Shown: positions 9,886-20,211, counted from the first letter of the stretch. The stretch: DNA of 56,904 nucleotides from Rheinheimera sediminis (GCF_004005375.1 NZ_RZUF01000024.1:1-56904), one strand, 5' to 3'. Translations and numbers: made by a program. Notes: generated by a model from the sequence alone, not told the origin.

Positions 9886-10965
9886 ATGACCACCTATAAC
9901 TTTTGTGCTGGCCCGGCTATGTTGCCGGTGGAAGTGATGCAACAAGCACAGGAAGAGTTGATCAACTGGCATGGTCGCGGCTGCTCCATTATGGAGATGA
10001 GTCACAGAGGCAAAGATTTTATGCAGGTTGCGGCTCAAGCAGAGCAGGACCTGCGCGATTTACTGGCTATACCAGACAACTACAAAGTGCTGTTTATGCA
10101 CGGTGGCGGCCGAGGTCAGTTTTCAGCTGTTCCGCTGAACTTAGCCAAAACGGGTGTCAGTGCCGATTATATTGTCTCAGGCGCCTGGTCTAAAGCCGCT
10201 GTAGAGGAAGCGGAAAAATTTACCGCTTTAAAAGCTCAGAACATTCAGCTCAAACAAGATGGCCTTCGTACTTTAGTACCGGCATCCGAATGGCAGCTCA
10301 ATGACAACGCCAGCTTCGTACATTTTTGCCCGAACGAGACTGTGGATGGCATGGAGTTTATCGATTTGCCGACCACCAACGCGCCTCTAGTCGCCGATCT
10401 GTCATCTACCATCTTGTCTCGTCACCTTGACGTCAGTCGTTATGGCGTGATTTACGCCGGTGCCCAGAAGAACATCGGGCCTTCAGGTTTAACCCTTACC
10501 ATAGTGCGCGAAGACTTGTTACCAGTAAAAGGCAGCAGCATTCCTAGCGTTTTGGATTATCGTTTGGCTGCTGACAACGACAGTATGTTTAATACGCCTC
10601 CCACTTATGCCTGGTATCTGGCTGGTTTAGTCTTCCAGTGGCTAAAGCGTCAGGGTGGTGTAGAGGCTATGCAACAGCGTAATGCCCTCAAAGCACAAAC
10701 CTTGTATGGCTATATCGACCAAAGCGATTTTTATCGCAACGACGTAGCGCCACAATTCCGCTCATCGATGAACGTGCCGTTTTTATTAGGTGACGAAACG
10801 CTGAACGACTTATTTGTCAGCGAAGCTGAGAGTAATGGTTTGTTAGCACTGAAGGGCCATCGTATGGTAGGCGGTATGCGCGCCAGTATCTACAATGCAA
10901 TGCCATTAGAAGGCGTACAAACTTTAGTAACCTTTATGAAAGAATTTGAGCGGGTGCACGGCTGA
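9886..10965 (+). CDS. serC: phosphoserine aminotransferase
   Basis: The 359-residue fold-type I PLP enzyme begins [16 protein letters not shown] and contains MSHRGKDF, the GGGRGQF phosphate-binding turn, and the PLP lysine in [12 protein letters not shown]. It converts 3-phosphohydroxypyruvate to phosphoserine, and acts also in pyridoxine synthesis. GGAG precedes the ATG. Its TGA overlaps the aroA ATG by one base, forming the widespread serC-aroA operon. Confidence 0.98.
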   Translation: MTTYNFCAGPAMLPVEVMQQAQEELINWHGRGCSIMEMSHRGKDFMQVAAQAEQDLRDLLAIPDNYKVLFMHGGGRGQFSAVPLNLAKTGVSADYIVSGAWSKAAVEEAEKFTALKAQNIQLKQDGLRTLVPASEWQLNDNASFVHFCPNETVDGMEFIDLPTTNAPLVADLSSTILSRHLDVSRYGVIYAGAQKNIGPSGLTLTIVREDLLPVKGSSIPSVLDYRLAADNDSMFNTPPTYAWYLAGLVFQWLKRQGGVEAMQQRNALKAQTLYGYIDQSDFYRNDVAPQFRSSMNVPFLLGDETLNDLFVSEAESNGLLALKGHRMVGGMRASIYNAMPLEGVQTLVTFMKEFERVHG

Positions 10966-12251
10966 TGAAAACTTTAACCTTAGAGCCTATAGCTAAAGTG
11001 GAAGGGGTGGTGCATTTACCTGGTTCAAAAAGTATTTCCAACCGCGCTTTATTACTGGCCGCCTTAGCCAAAGGAACAACCCGTATCACCAATTTGCTCG
11101 ACAGTGATGACGTCAGCCATATGCTCAATGCCTTAACAGCGCTTGGTGTCCGGTTTTCGTTATCTGCTGATAAAACAGTTTGCGAAATCACTGGTGTAGC
11201 TGGTGTATTTGAGCGTAAAGAGCCGCTAGAACTATTTTTAGGCAATGCCGGCACAGCGATGCGTCCTTTAACAGCAGCTCTTGCTGTGTCCAATGTAGAT
11301 GTCACCTTAACAGGTGAGCCACGGATGTACGAACGTCCTATTGGCCATCTGGTTGATGCTTTGCTGCAATGGAATGCCGATATTGAATATCTGCAGCACA
11401 AAGACTATCCGCCGCTGCGTATTCGCGGTAAAGCTCTGGCTGGCGGACACATCAGTATTGATGGTTCTGTCTCCAGCCAGTTTTTAACTGCAGTATTGAT
11501 GGCTGCACCTTTGTTATCGGGCGACAGCGAAATTGTCATTAGCGGCGAACTGGTGTCTAAACCTTATATAGATATCACCTTAGCCTTGATGGCGCGTTTT
11601 GGCGTAGTCGTCGAGAACAAAAATTATCAAAGTTTTGTCGTCAAAGGTAATCAACAGTATCAATCGCCTGGCGATTTTCTGGTGGAAGGAGACGCATCTT
11701 CAGCCTCTTATTTCCTCGCAGCTGCTGCTATTAAAGGCGGTACTATTAAAGTCACAGGCATTGGCAAAAATGCAGTACAGGGCGATATTCACTTTGCCGA
11801 TGCTTTAGAAGCCATGGGTGCGACAGTAGACTGGGGTTATGACTATATTTCGGTTACCCGTAACCAATTGAAGGGCATAGACCGAGATTACAACGCTATC
11901 CCTGATGCAGCTATGACCATTGCAACCACAGCTTTATTTGCTGAAGGGCAAACAGCAATCCGTAATGTCTACAACTGGCGCGTCAAGGAAACCGATCGTT
12001 TGTCGGCTATGGCCACAGAACTGCGTAAAGTCGGTGCTGAAGTGGAAGAAGGTGAAGATTACATCTTGATCACGCCACCTACGACACTGAATCATGCCAG
12101 CATAGCGACCTACAACGATCACCGTATGGCCATGTGTTTCTCTTTGGTTGCATTAAGTAATACGGCGGTAACCATTGAAGACCCTGATTGCACCCGTAAA
12201 ACATTTCCTCAATACTTTGAAGTATTTAGCACGCTCAGCACTTTAGCTTGA
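10965..12251 (+). CDS. aroA: 3-phosphoshikimate 1-carboxyvinyltransferase (EPSP synthase)
   Basis: The 428-residue protein has the substrate-binding [18 protein letters not shown] at its N-terminus, [17 protein letters not shown] (PEP site), and [11 protein letters not shown] and DHRMAMCF toward the C-terminus. It makes EPSP from shikimate-3-phosphate and PEP. The [10 protein letters not shown] form has the Gly and Pro of glyphosate-sensitive class I enzymes. Translation is coupled to serC. Confidence 0.98.
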   Translation: MKTLTLEPIAKVEGVVHLPGSKSISNRALLLAALAKGTTRITNLLDSDDVSHMLNALTALGVRFSLSADKTVCEITGVAGVFERKEPLELFLGNAGTAMRPLTAALAVSNVDVTLTGEPRMYERPIGHLVDALLQWNADIEYLQHKDYPPLRIRGKALAGGHISIDGSVSSQFLTAVLMAAPLLSGDSEIVISGELVSKPYIDITLALMARFGVVVENKNYQSFVVKGNQQYQSPGDFLVEGDASSASYFLAAAAIKGGTIKVTGIGKNAVQGDIHFADALEAMGATVDWGYDYISVTRNQLKGIDRDYNAIPDAAMTIATTALFAEGQTAIRNVYNWRVKETDRLSAMATELRKVGAEVEEGEDYILITPPTTLNHASIATYNDHRMAMCFSLVALSNTAVTIEDPDCTRKTFPQYFEVFSTLSTLA

Positions 12252-12256
12252 CAAAT

Positions 12257-12283
12257 ATCGCGTAACCTAATTGGTTACGCGAT
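12257..12283 (+). terminator. 11-bp perfect hairpin after aroA
   Basis: ATCGCGTAACC and GGTTACGCGAT pair perfectly around a 5-base loop, six bases after the aroA stop. No T run follows (CCCCTTG), so it may attenuate, process or stabilise the transcript rather than fully terminate it. Confidence 0.5.
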
Positions 12284-12321
12284 CCCCTTGATTAAACCGC
12301 GCTTTTTGTCATTTATTTCTG

Positions 12322-12327
12322 TATAAT
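12322..12327 (+). promoter_or_regulatory. consensus -10 element upstream of cmk
   Basis: A perfect TATAAT preceded by G lies 40 bases before the cmk ATG, within a T-rich leader. No convincing -35 is seen at 16-18 bases. A separate cmk-rpsA promoter here would be normal for this gene order. Confidence 0.45.
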
Positions 12328-12366
12328 GCCGCATCTTTTTGTGTGTTCGACTGTTTTGGAGGCAGA

Positions 12367-13047
12367 ATGCAACAAGCGCCGGTAATTACCATTGATGGAC
12401 CAGGTGGCTCAGGGAAAGGCACTATTTGCCGTTTAGTTTCCCAAAAACTGGGCTGGCATCTGCTGGATAGCGGAGCGATTTATCGCGTATTAGCTTTAGC
12501 TGCTATCCATCATCAGATTGACCCTTCTGACGAAGAAGCATTACAGCCATTAGCTGCGCACCTTGATGTACAGTTTAGCTGTGACGAACAAGGCAATACC
12601 CGCATTACGCTGGAAGGCGAAAATGTCAGTCATACCATACGTACTGAAGAAGTAGGTTCAGTGGCGTCTAAAATTGCCTCTTTACCACGAGTACGTGAAG
12701 CCTTGTTACGCCGTCAACGTGCTTTTAAAGAAGCGCCAGGTTTGGTTGCGGATGGCCGTGATATGGGCACTGTGGTGTTTCCACAGGCAGAAGTTAAAAT
12801 CTTTTTAACAGCCGACGCGTCAGAGCGCGCCAGACGGCGTTATTTAGAGTTGAAAGAAAAGGGCCATGATGTTAACATCGGCGACCTTTTGAGCGAAATA
12901 CAGGCCCGTGACGAACGGGATATGAATCGCGCCGTAGCGCCTTTAAAGCCTGCAGACGATGCATACATGCTGGATTCGACCAATAAATCTATTGAACAAG
13001 TGTTGGACGAGGTTCTCAACGTCTGTAAAAAGTTGAACCAGGCCTAG
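12367..13047 (+). CDS. cmk: cytidylate kinase
   Basis: Starting at the ATG with GGAGG five bases upstream, the protein has 226 residues; a start eight codons earlier is open but unsupported. The P-loop is GPGGSGKGT near residue 11, followed by LLDSGAIYR, the [11 protein letters not shown] substrate segment and the RARRR/RDERD arginines of the lid. It phosphorylates CMP and dCMP. It sits directly upstream of rpsA, as in E. coli. Confidence 0.97.
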   Translation: MQQAPVITIDGPGGSGKGTICRLVSQKLGWHLLDSGAIYRVLALAAIHHQIDPSDEEALQPLAAHLDVQFSCDEQGNTRITLEGENVSHTIRTEEVGSVASKIASLPRVREALLRRQRAFKEAPGLVADGRDMGTVVFPQAEVKIFLTADASERARRRYLELKEKGHDVNIGDLLSEIQARDERDMNRAVAPLKPADDAYMLDSTNKSIEQVLDEVLNVCKKLNQA

Positions 13048-13148
13048 ACCTTCACGTTGGACAGCTTGTCGCAAGGAAGATGACAAGTTAACTTAGCAAC
13101 CCCATGACACAGGACTGTGCGTGGAGCACTTAAACTGAAAAAGTGAAT
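13048..13148 (+). promoter_or_regulatory. structured leader of rpsA (possible S1 autoregulation)
   Basis: The 101-base leader contains three short inverted repeats: CTTGTC/GACAAG, CACA/TGTG, and CACTT/AAGTG, the last overlapping the start region. No good Shine-Dalgarno lies 5-13 bases before the ATG. E. coli rpsA likewise lacks a strong SD and relies on leader folding through which S1 represses its own synthesis. The analogous role here is an inference. Confidence 0.45.
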
Positions 13149-14825
13149 ATGACTGAAAATTTTGCACTACTGTTTGAGGAAAGCCTCAAGACTATCGAAA
13201 CTCGCCCTGGTTCTATCGTTAAAGGAACCATCGTTGCTATCCATAAAGACGTAGTACTGGTTGACGCCGGTCTGAAATCTGAAGCAGCAATCCCGGTTGA
13301 ACAATTCAAAAACCTGGCTGGCGAGATTGAAGTGAGCGTTGGTGACATCATCGACGTAGCTCTGGACGCGGTAGAAGACGGTTTCGGTGAAACCTTATTA
13401 TCTCGTGAAAAAGCTAAACGCCATGAATCCTGGGTTCGCCTGGAAAAAGCTTGTGAAGATAAAGTTACTGTTATCGGTATCATCACTGGCAAAGTTAAAG
13501 GCGGTTTCACTGTCGAAGTCGATGGTATCCGTGCATTCCTGCCTGGTTCATTAGTTGACGTGCGTCCGGTACGTGACACATTACACTTAGAACACAAAGA
13601 ACTTGAGTTCAAAGTAATCAAATTGGATCAGAAGCGTAACAACGTGGTTGTATCACGTCGTGCTGTGATCGAATCTGAAAGCAGTGCTGAGCGCGATACA
13701 CTGTTACAAAACTTAGAAGAAGGCATGGAAGTTAAAGGTATCGTTAAGAACCTGACTGACTACGGTGCATTCGTAGATTTAGGTGGCGTTGACGGTTTAC
13801 TGCACATCACTGACATGGCTTGGAAACGTGTTAAACACCCAAGCGAAATCGTCAATGTTGGCGACGAAATCCCAGTGAAGGTTCTGAAGTTTGACCGTGA
13901 GAAACAACGTGTTTCTTTAGGTCTGAAGCAAATGGGTGAAGATCCATGGGCCGCTATCGCTTCACGTTACCCAGAAGGTGCTCGCATCACTGGTCGCGTA
14001 ACTAACCTGACTGATTACGGCTGCTTCGTAGAAATCGAAGAAGGCGTTGAAGGTTTAGTACACGTTTCAGAAATGGACTGGACTAACAAAAACATCCACC
14101 CATCTAAAGTTGTTAACTTAGGTGATTCAGTGGAAGTTATGGTTCTGGAAATCGACGAAGAACGTCGTCGTATTTCTTTAGGTCTGAAACAATGTAAAGC
14201 TAACCCATGGGAAGAGTTCGCTAAGGGCTTCAACAAGGGTGACCGCGTATCTGGTAAGATCAAGTCAATCACTGACTTCGGTATCTTCATCGGTTTAGAC
14301 GGTGGCATCGACGGTTTAGTACACCTGTCAGATATCAGCTGGAATTCAACTGGCGAAGACGCTGTACGTGAATTCAAGAAAGGCGACGAAGTACACGCAG
14401 TTGTGTTACAAGTTGACCCAGAGCGCGAGCGTATCTCTTTAGGCATCAAGCAATTAGACGAAGATCCGTTCAACGGCTACCTTGCTGATAACAAAAAAGG
14501 TGCTATCGTTAAAGGCAACGTAACTGCAGTTGACGCGAAAGGCGCTACTGTAATGCTGGAAGGTGGTGTTGAAGGTTACGTTCGCGTATCTGACATCGCT
14601 CGTGAGCGTATCGAAGACGCTACTACAGTATTAAAAGTTGGTGAAGAAGTAGAAGCTCGCCTGATGGGTGTTGACCGCAAAAACCGCGTAATCAGCCTGT
14701 CAATCAAAGCGAAATTCGAAGCTGAAGAAAAAGAAGCTATGGATACGATCAAAAAGCAGGATGATACTGATTTTGGTGGTAACGCTATGGCCGAAGCATT
14801 CAAAGCTGCTCAAAAAGCTGACTAA
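13149..14825 (+). CDS. rpsA: 30S ribosomal protein S1
   Basis: The 558-residue protein consists of six S1 (OB-fold) repeats. The ATG at 13149 gives [21 protein letters not shown], matching the E. coli start; a GTG two codons earlier is also open. Repeats carry the typical [37 protein letters not shown] and [19 protein letters not shown] cores. S1 brings mRNAs to the 30S subunit. Codon use is strongly biased, as expected for a highly expressed gene. Confidence 0.98.
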   Translation: MTENFALLFEESLKTIETRPGSIVKGTIVAIHKDVVLVDAGLKSEAAIPVEQFKNLAGEIEVSVGDIIDVALDAVEDGFGETLLSREKAKRHESWVRLEKACEDKVTVIGIITGKVKGGFTVEVDGIRAFLPGSLVDVRPVRDTLHLEHKELEFKVIKLDQKRNNVVVSRRAVIESESSAERDTLLQNLEEGMEVKGIVKNLTDYGAFVDLGGVDGLLHITDMAWKRVKHPSEIVNVGDEIPVKVLKFDREKQRVSLGLKQMGEDPWAAIASRYPEGARITGRVTNLTDYGCFVEIEEGVEGLVHVSEMDWTNKNIHPSKVVNLGDSVEVMVLEIDEERRRISLGLKQCKANPWEEFAKGFNKGDRVSGKIKSITDFGIFIGLDGGIDGLVHLSDISWNSTGEDAVREFKKGDEVHAVVLQVDPERERISLGIKQLDEDPFNGYLADNKKGAIVKGNVTAVDAKGATVMLEGGVEGYVRVSDIARERIEDATTVLKVGEEVEARLMGVDRKNRVISLSIKAKFEAEEKEAMDTIKKQDDTDFGGNAMAEAFKAAQKAD

Positions 14826-14839
14826 TTGATGCTTGTATA

Positions 14840-14869
14840 GAAAGGCCGGGGCTGTTGCTCCGGTCTTTC
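14840..14869 (+). terminator. hairpin between rpsA and ihfB
   Basis: GAAAGGCCGGGGC and GCTCCGGTCTTTC form a 13-bp stem with a few mismatches around TGTT. It can terminate rpsA transcripts or set the rpsA/ihfB ratio. Confidence 0.6.
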
Positions 14870-14894
14870 ATTCTACTGATACAGCGGAGGGTCC

Positions 14895-15179
14895 ATGACC
14901 AAATCTGAATTGATCGAAAAACTGGCTACTGATTTTTCTCATGTCCAGGTGAAAGACATCGAATCTTCAGTCAAAGAAATTCTGGAACAAATGGCTACTT
15001 CACTGGCGAATAACGAGCGTATCGAAATTCGTGGCTTTGGTAGTTTTTCTCTGCATTACCGTGCACCTCGTGTGGGCCGCAATCCAAAAACCGGTGATAA
15101 GGTGGAATTAGATGGCAAATACGTGCCTCATTTCAAACCGGGTAAAGAATTACGTGATCGGGTGAAAACTAATACCTGA
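14895..15179 (+). CDS. ihfB: integration host factor beta subunit
   Basis: The 94-residue HU/IHF-family protein is almost identical to E. coli IhfB, with [13 protein letters not shown] and [11 protein letters not shown], the beta-arm with the intercalating proline, and [14 protein letters not shown]. It bends DNA as a heterodimer with IhfA. GGAGGG stands before the ATG. The rpsA-ihfB order is conserved. Confidence 0.97.
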   Translation: MTKSELIEKLATDFSHVQVKDIESSVKEILEQMATSLANNERIEIRGFGSFSLHYRAPRVGRNPKTGDKVELDGKYVPHFKPGKELRDRVKTNT

Positions 15180-15213
15180 TCTCTTTTCAGCTAAAAACGG
15201 GGTTGATGGAGTT

Positions 15214-15456
15214 TTGACCAGATTTTTTTACGTTGTCTTTATAATTGCCCTGATTGTTTTCGGGCTTATTCTGGGTTCCCTCAATCAGCAGGTTGCTGAA
15301 TTTAATTATATTATTGCAAAAACAGAACTCAGAGTGGTGGATATCGCTGCTCTGTTTTTAGTCTCTGGTTTTCTGCTTGGCCTGAGCCTCTCTATGGCCT
15401 TTATACTGAAGGCAAAAACCAAAGGTTGGTTTGCTAAATATTCAGATAAAACCTGA
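15214..15456 (+). CDS. lapA: LapA family inner-membrane protein
   Basis: The roughly 80-residue protein has two membrane helices (about residues 4-22 and 42-65) separated by LNQQVAEFNYIIAKTELRVVD, the LapA/YciS pattern. The only workable start is TTG at 15214, with GGAG only two bases before it, so the start is uncertain. The gene is followed after 5 bp by lapB. LapA/LapB act in control of lipopolysaccharide synthesis, LapB through the FtsH-LpxC axis. Confidence 0.85.
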   Translation: MTRFFYVVFIIALIVFGLILGSLNQQVAEFNYIIAKTELRVVDIAALFLVSGFLLGLSLSMAFILKAKTKGWFAKYSDKT

Positions 15457-15461
15457 CTCCT

Positions 15462-16592
15462 ATGCTGGAACTGTTATTTCTGTTACTTCCCGTCGCCGCC
15501 GCTTACGGCTGGTTTATGGGACGAAACAGCGAAAAACAAAAAGAGCTTAAGGGCAGGGCTTCTGTCGCTAAAAACTTATCCTCTGGCCTCAATTTCCTGC
15601 TGACTGATCAGGAAGACAAAGCTATTGAGCAATTACTGCAATTGCTTGATGTGGAAGCCGCTACTATTGATACCTATCTGGCATTAGCCAACCTGTTCCG
15701 TCGCCGTGGTGACTGGGATAAAGCCATTCGTATTCATGAAAAATTACATCAGTTAAAACTGCCAAAACAACAGGCGCAAAAAATACAATTTGAGCTGGCC
15801 AAAGATTACTTTAGCGCCGGTTTATACGACAGGGCTGAACCTTTACTCAGTGCTCTGGTTCAGGCTGAAAGCATTCGCGAAGCTGTTTTAAAACAACTCT
15901 TTAGTTTATTTACAGCAACACACGAATGGCAAAAAGCCATGGATTTCCGTGCTGTAGTGGAGCAAACAGATTCCCGTTCCTTGCGCATAGGTGTGGCGAA
16001 TTTTAGCTGTGAAGCCTGGCGTAAAGAACCGGCTCCAAACGATGTGTACCGCCAGTTGATCCAACGTTATCCGGTATCCCTGCGGCCTAAATATGAGCTG
16101 GCCAAAAAGCTGATTGCCGAAGAAGAATTTGCTGAAGCCCGAGAGCTGCTGCTGGCCATACTGCTACAAAGACCGCAATGGGCTGCTGAGTTGTTGCCTT
16201 TAGTACAGCAGACAACACCAGAACAAGCAGAGTGGCAAACAGTTCTGACGGAACTAAGCCGCAAACATAAAAACATTAGCGCGACGGCAAAACTGGCAGA
16301 GTTTTATGCGCAAGGCGAAAACCTACAGCAGGCTGAAAATTTGCTGACGGAGAAATTAAGGCAACAGCCAAATATCCGCTTATTCTTAAAGTTTATTCAA
16401 ATCAGACGGTTGCAAGACCCGTCTGAGCCGCATCTGGCTGAAATTGAACAAATGGTGCAGGCTTATCTGGATACCAAAGTGCTGTATCATTGCCGCAATT
16501 GTGGTTTTAAAACTAAACAACCTTACTGGCTTTGTCCGTCTTGCCAACAGTGGGAAACGGTAGAGCCAATGACCGGTATAGACGGTCGCTGA
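15462..16592 (+). CDS. lapB: lipopolysaccharide assembly protein B (TPR/rubredoxin adaptor)
   Basis: The 376-residue protein has an N-terminal membrane anchor, a long tetratricopeptide solenoid (for example DKAIEQLLQLLDVEAATIDTYLALANLFRRRGDWDKAIRIHEKL) and a C-terminal rubredoxin-type metal knuckle with CRNCGF and CPSCQQW. This is the LapB/YciM architecture; LapB links FtsH to LpxC degradation and so limits LPS synthesis. It is in an operon with lapA and probably pyrF. Confidence 0.96.
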   Translation: MLELLFLLLPVAAAYGWFMGRNSEKQKELKGRASVAKNLSSGLNFLLTDQEDKAIEQLLQLLDVEAATIDTYLALANLFRRRGDWDKAIRIHEKLHQLKLPKQQAQKIQFELAKDYFSAGLYDRAEPLLSALVQAESIREAVLKQLFSLFTATHEWQKAMDFRAVVEQTDSRSLRIGVANFSCEAWRKEPAPNDVYRQLIQRYPVSLRPKYELAKKLIAEEEFAEARELLLAILLQRPQWAAELLPLVQQTTPEQAEWQTVLTELSRKHKNISATAKLAEFYAQGENLQQAENLLTEKLRQQPNIRLFLKFIQIRRLQDPSEPHLAEIEQMVQAYLDTKVLYHCRNCGFKTKQPYWLCPSCQQWETVEPMTGIDGR

Positions 16593-16613
16593 TCTGACAA
16601 AGAAGAGAACCTG

Positions 16614-17321
16614 ATGAATAACACCAGTCCTATAGTGGTCGCATTAGACTTTGAACAAAAATCCGCAGCTCTGAATTTAGTCAGCCAACTTGATCCGGCT
16701 TTGTGCCGTTTAAAAGTAGGCAAAGAGATGTTTACCCACTTTGGTCCTGATTTTGTCAAAGAGCTGCATCAGCGGCAGTTTGATGTATTTTTAGACCTGA
16801 AATTTCACGATATTCCAAATACAGTAGCCAAAGCCGTTAAAGCCTCTGCCGATTTAGGTGTATGGATGGTGAACGTACATGCATCCGGTGGCAGCCGTAT
16901 GATGATTGCCGCCCGTGAAGCTTTAGAAAGCTTTGGCAAAGAAAAACCGCTGCTGATCGCGGTGACCGTATTGACCAGTATGGAGCAAAGTGATTTAGTG
17001 GAGCTGGGTATTAATCTAACGCCACAACAGCAAGTACTTAGACTGGCAGGGTTGGTTGATAAATCCGGACTTGATGGCGTGGTTTGTTCTGCACAAGAAG
17101 CTGTTGAATTAAAACAGCAATTTGGTAAAGAATTCTGCTTAGTGACACCAGGGATCCGGCCATCTTTTGCCACTGCTGACGATCAGAAAAGAGTGATGAC
17201 TCCAGCAGATGCGTTAAAGGCTGGTGTAGACTATATGGTGATAGGGCGCCCAATAACCAAAGCTGCCGATCCGTTATCCGCTTTACAGCAAATTTACCGG
17301 GAGATTTACCCCGCGCATTAA
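16614..17321 (+). CDS. pyrF: orotidine 5'-phosphate decarboxylase
   Basis: The 235-residue TIM-barrel enzyme has the catalytic [10 protein letters not shown] signature, LKVGKEMF near the N-terminus, and the phosphate-binding VTPGIRP and GRPIT loops. It makes UMP from OMP. The lapA-lapB-pyrF order is the same as in E. coli. Confidence 0.97.
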   Translation: MNNTSPIVVALDFEQKSAALNLVSQLDPALCRLKVGKEMFTHFGPDFVKELHQRQFDVFLDLKFHDIPNTVAKAVKASADLGVWMVNVHASGGSRMMIAAREALESFGKEKPLLIAVTVLTSMEQSDLVELGINLTPQQQVLRLAGLVDKSGLDGVVCSAQEAVELKQQFGKEFCLVTPGIRPSFATADDQKRVMTPADALKAGVDYMVIGRPITKAADPLSALQQIYREIYPAH

Positions 17322-17339
17322 GAAAAAAGGAGCTTTTAT

Positions 17340-19061
17340 TTGGAGGCAGTAAATTTAACAATCCTGGTTGCAGGGGCTCTGTTTTTCTCCAGTATCGTTG
17401 CTACTCTGATCTCGGCGCGCTTAGGCGCGCCATTATTATTAATTTTCCTTGTTATTGGCATGCTGGCCGGTGAAGACGGTTTGTTGGGCATTAAGTTCAG
17501 TAATCCTGATGTTGCTCTGCTGATTGGCTCTATTGCGCTCGTCATCATTCTGTTTGATGGTGGTATGCGCACTCATCCGGACAGGGTTCGTGTGGTCTTA
17601 GCGCCTTCAGCCGTATTGGCCACTTTAGGTGTGGTACTTACTTGCGGCATTTTAGGGGTTGCAGCATCCTATCTGTTTAATTTGACCTTGCTCGAAGGCT
17701 TACTGTTGGGCGCTATACTAAGCTCAACTGACGCTGCTGCGGTGTTTTCTATCTTCCAGTCTGCTGGCTTAAACATTAAAGAGCGGGTCGCATCCACATT
17801 GGAAATAGAGTCGGGTAGTAACGATCCAATGGCGGTGATGCTGACCTTTACTCTGGTCGGGGTGTTAGCTGGTCAAAGTGAATTGAACTGGTCTTTGTCG
17901 ACCGTATTCTTCCAGCAGGCCATAGTGGGAGCTGCAGTAGGTTATGGAGCAGGGCGCTTCTTTGTTTTTTTGTGCCGTAAACTGCCATTAAGCGCTGCGT
18001 TTTTTCCTTTACTGGCCGTCTCTTATGCTTTACTGATCTATGGTTTAACTAACAGATTCGGTGGCAGCGGCTTTCTGGCTGTGTATTTAATGGGCTTTTT
18101 AATAGGCAACGCCCGTTTACCCCAAATTCAGCAGATTTTACGTATGCACGACGGTTTAGCCTGGCTTAGTCAAATCATTATGTTTTTGATGCTGGGCTTA
18201 TTGGTAACGCCAAGCAAGCTGATGGAATATGCAATTCCTGCGCTGATATTGGCATTGGTGATGATTTTTATCGCCCGGCCCATAGCTGTGTTTTTAAGCT
18301 TGGTGCCATTTCATTTCCCAAAAAAAGATCAGGTCTTTATCAGCTGGGTAGGGCTTCGTGGTGCAGTACCTATTATTCTGGCGTTATTCCCATGGTTAGC
18401 TGGCGTACCAAATAAAGATTTGTACTTTAACGTGGCATTTTTTGTGGTGATTGTATCCTTGCTTATTCAAGGCTGGTCTATAGCACCGGTCGCACGCTGG
18501 CTGAAACTTGAAGTACCACCCGAGCCTGGCCCTGATCACTCCATGACACTGGATAGCGTCGACAGTCATGATTTGTTGCAAGTGCTGTCCTTTAACGTTG
18601 GTACAGGGTCTCCTGTTATTGACAGCGAATGGTCGCTATTAAACATATCATCAGATGTAAGTTACTTAGGTGTGGTACGCAATGGTGAGTGGTTAAAGCC
18701 AGAACAAGCTGCGAGCTTCAGGCTTCACGACGTACTTCTGGTATTAAGTAAAGCAAAAGACGTCAAAACAATCAGTGACAAAGTATCGACCAGTGCCGAG
18801 CAAAGCTCTATCGATAAATTGGATTTCTTTGGTGATTTTGTACTCAATGGTGCAATTACTTTGAGGGAATTGGACGCTTTTTATAGTATTCAATTTGCAG
18901 AAAACCAAGAACCCACTCAGACATTGTCAGACTATATCTCAGAAAAATTTCACAGGCGCGTTGTGATTGGTGATCAGGTCCAGCTGGATCAATTAGTCCT
19001 GACCGTGCGACAAATTGACGATCAGGACCGGGTGCTTCAAGTCGGAATCAAGTCAGCTTAG
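17340..19061 (+). CDS. potassium/proton antiporter (CvrA/NhaP2 type)
   Basis: The 573-residue CPA1-family antiporter has about 12 membrane helices, with FDGGMRTH, the SSTDAAAVFS and LEIESGSNDPMAV motifs, and ISWVGLRGAVPI. A cytoplasmic TrkA-C-like segment (about 390-470) and a CorC/HlyC-like tail (FFGDFVLNGAITLRELDAFYSI to the end) follow, as in E. coli CvrA. NhaP2-type proteins expel K+ in exchange for H+ at low osmolarity. Translation starts at TTG with AAGGAG seven bases upstream. Confidence 0.9.
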   Translation: MEAVNLTILVAGALFFSSIVATLISARLGAPLLLIFLVIGMLAGEDGLLGIKFSNPDVALLIGSIALVIILFDGGMRTHPDRVRVVLAPSAVLATLGVVLTCGILGVAASYLFNLTLLEGLLLGAILSSTDAAAVFSIFQSAGLNIKERVASTLEIESGSNDPMAVMLTFTLVGVLAGQSELNWSLSTVFFQQAIVGAAVGYGAGRFFVFLCRKLPLSAAFFPLLAVSYALLIYGLTNRFGGSGFLAVYLMGFLIGNARLPQIQQILRMHDGLAWLSQIIMFLMLGLLVTPSKLMEYAIPALILALVMIFIARPIAVFLSLVPFHFPKKDQVFISWVGLRGAVPIILALFPWLAGVPNKDLYFNVAFFVVIVSLLIQGWSIAPVARWLKLEVPPEPGPDHSMTLDSVDSHDLLQVLSFNVGTGSPVIDSEWSLLNISSDVSYLGVVRNGEWLKPEQAASFRLHDVLLVLSKAKDVKTISDKVSTSAEQSSIDKLDFFGDFVLNGAITLRELDAFYSIQFAENQEPTQTLSDYISEKFHRRVVIGDQVQLDQLVLTVRQIDDQDRVLQVGIKSA

Positions 19062-19087
19062 ACATTGAATTCTTCTGTCAACTCAGC

Positions 19088-19624
19088 TTATTCCTCACTA
19101 TAAACACGTACCTTCACTTGGTCGCTCGTGTCTTTAATTTTGTGACAGCGATGCACTCTCAGGTTAGAGCCGGTTTTCTCTTGTTGCATTCTGCATGACA
19201 CAAATTGCGCCTGAGAACCATACTTTGCCTTGTATTCTTCTGTTTTTTGCTCAACAGCTTTTTTCTGCTCAGCAGTCAGGTTAGCAGTTAACGCCTCATA
19301 ATTGTTTTTCCACTTGGATTCCCGCTGTTCTAAAGCAACGCCTAGCCAAACTAAACCTTCAAATACATTTTCTTCCGTACCCAATCCTTCAATAAAATAA
19401 GAGCCAACAATATTTTGAGCGTATTTATCGCCATATTTGGCATATTTTAACAACGTAGGAAAAGCATCTGAATACTGACGTTCTTTCACCTGATAGAGAG
19501 CTTTATGAAGATCAGTCTCATATTCAGTACCAGAAATTGTAAGAACTTCAGAGCTAGCAGTGCTGGCATAAGCTGAACTGATCGCTATAGCTGCCGATAA
19601 AAATATGTAAGTAACTGGTTTCAT
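19088..19624 (-). CDS. periplasmic Sel1-repeat-like protein of unknown function
   Basis: The 178-residue protein has a signal peptide (MKPVTYIFLSAAIAISSAYAS) and a short Sel1/TPR-like solenoid (YSDAFPTLLKYAKYGDKYAQNIVGSYFIEGLGTEENVFEGLVWLGVALEQ). A helical Lys/Glu-rich region and two Cys residues (VSCRMQQ, RVHRCHK) follow that could form a disulfide. Sel1 repeats bind proteins. It is the host gene next to the dif/phage junction. I recognise the repeat type but not a specific function. Confidence 0.75.
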   Translation of the reverse strand: MKPVTYIFLSAAIAISSAYASTASSEVLTISGTEYETDLHKALYQVKERQYSDAFPTLLKYAKYGDKYAQNIVGSYFIEGLGTEENVFEGLVWLGVALEQRESKWKNNYEALTANLTAEQKKAVEQKTEEYKAKYGSQAQFVSCRMQQEKTGSNLRVHRCHKIKDTSDQVKVRVYSEE

Positions 19625-19808
19625 GGATTCACTTCCTTATTAATAACTAATCACTATCTTAGAGCAGATAACTTCAGACTCCAGCATTATTTTATGACAA
19701 ATTGTAAACAATTATGTGTTTCAATTAACTTACAGGTGGTTATCCTTCAAAAGGAAAGACTAAATAGTCGTGCTGAAAGCATGCATCACTGTAGCCATCT
19801 AGCACCTA

Positions 19809-19836
19809 ATTTAACATAATAATCATTATGCGAATA
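19809..19836 (-). other. dif site / left prophage junction (XerC/XerD site)
   Basis: Read on the minus strand, the 28 bp are an 11-bp XerC arm (TATTCGCATAA), the centre TGATTA and an 11-bp XerD arm (TTATGTTAAAT). The XerD arm is identical to that of E. coli dif and the XerC arm matches at 8 of 11. The site lies exactly at the edge of the filamentous prophage. By the XerC crossover rule, the XerC arm here should be phage-derived and the centre plus XerD arm host-derived. The stop codon of the phage regulator lies in the XerC arm. Confidence 0.88.
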
Positions 19837-20197
19837 AGCGCGAACGGGCCAAAAATCTATGTTTACCTAAATCTGGCACTAAGTAACTCCCAGAGATCTT
19901 CAGGACGCATAACATCAGAGCGCCCGTTAGGAGCTTTTTTGCAAGGGTTGACCAGACGCTTTTCACTGCCTCCGATTTGGTGGTATCTGCTGCCAAACTC
20001 ACTAAAACCCACTCTGTGTTAAACCCGCAATGTTCAGCAATAGCGAGGGCTTGAGCGTCTGTTAGGTCTCTGTTTCCTGATTTTATTTTAGACAAAGTTC
20101 CTTTTTCCATATTTGGGATCAGCTCTAACAACTGGGCATCTTTCGTTAATTCCAGTTTCTTTTTTGCCAATTCTAAAAGTTCTCTGCTAAAGCTCAT
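19826..20197 (-). CDS. phage regulator (probable repressor)
   Basis: The ATG at 20197, with AAGAGG upstream, gives 123 residues; the frame is open further upstream but through the operators. Residues 2-60 look like a DUF3693/helix-turn-helix DNA-binding unit (AKKKLELTKDAQLLELIPNMEKGTLSKIKSGNRDLTDAQALAIAEHCGFN). A membrane-like segment (LLTGALMLCVLKISGSYLV) and a basic tail follow. It is transcribed divergently from the phage operon across two 18-bp palindromes, the layout of a lysogenic repressor. Repressor function is inferred; the membrane-like C-terminus is unusual for one. Confidence 0.7.
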   Translation of the reverse strand: MSFSRELLELAKKKLELTKDAQLLELIPNMEKGTLSKIKSGNRDLTDAQALAIAEHCGFNTEWVLVSLAADTTKSEAVKSVWSTLAKKLLTGALMLCVLKISGSYLVPDLGKHRFLARSRLFA

Positions 20198-20211
20198 AAA
20201 AACCTCTTGAC

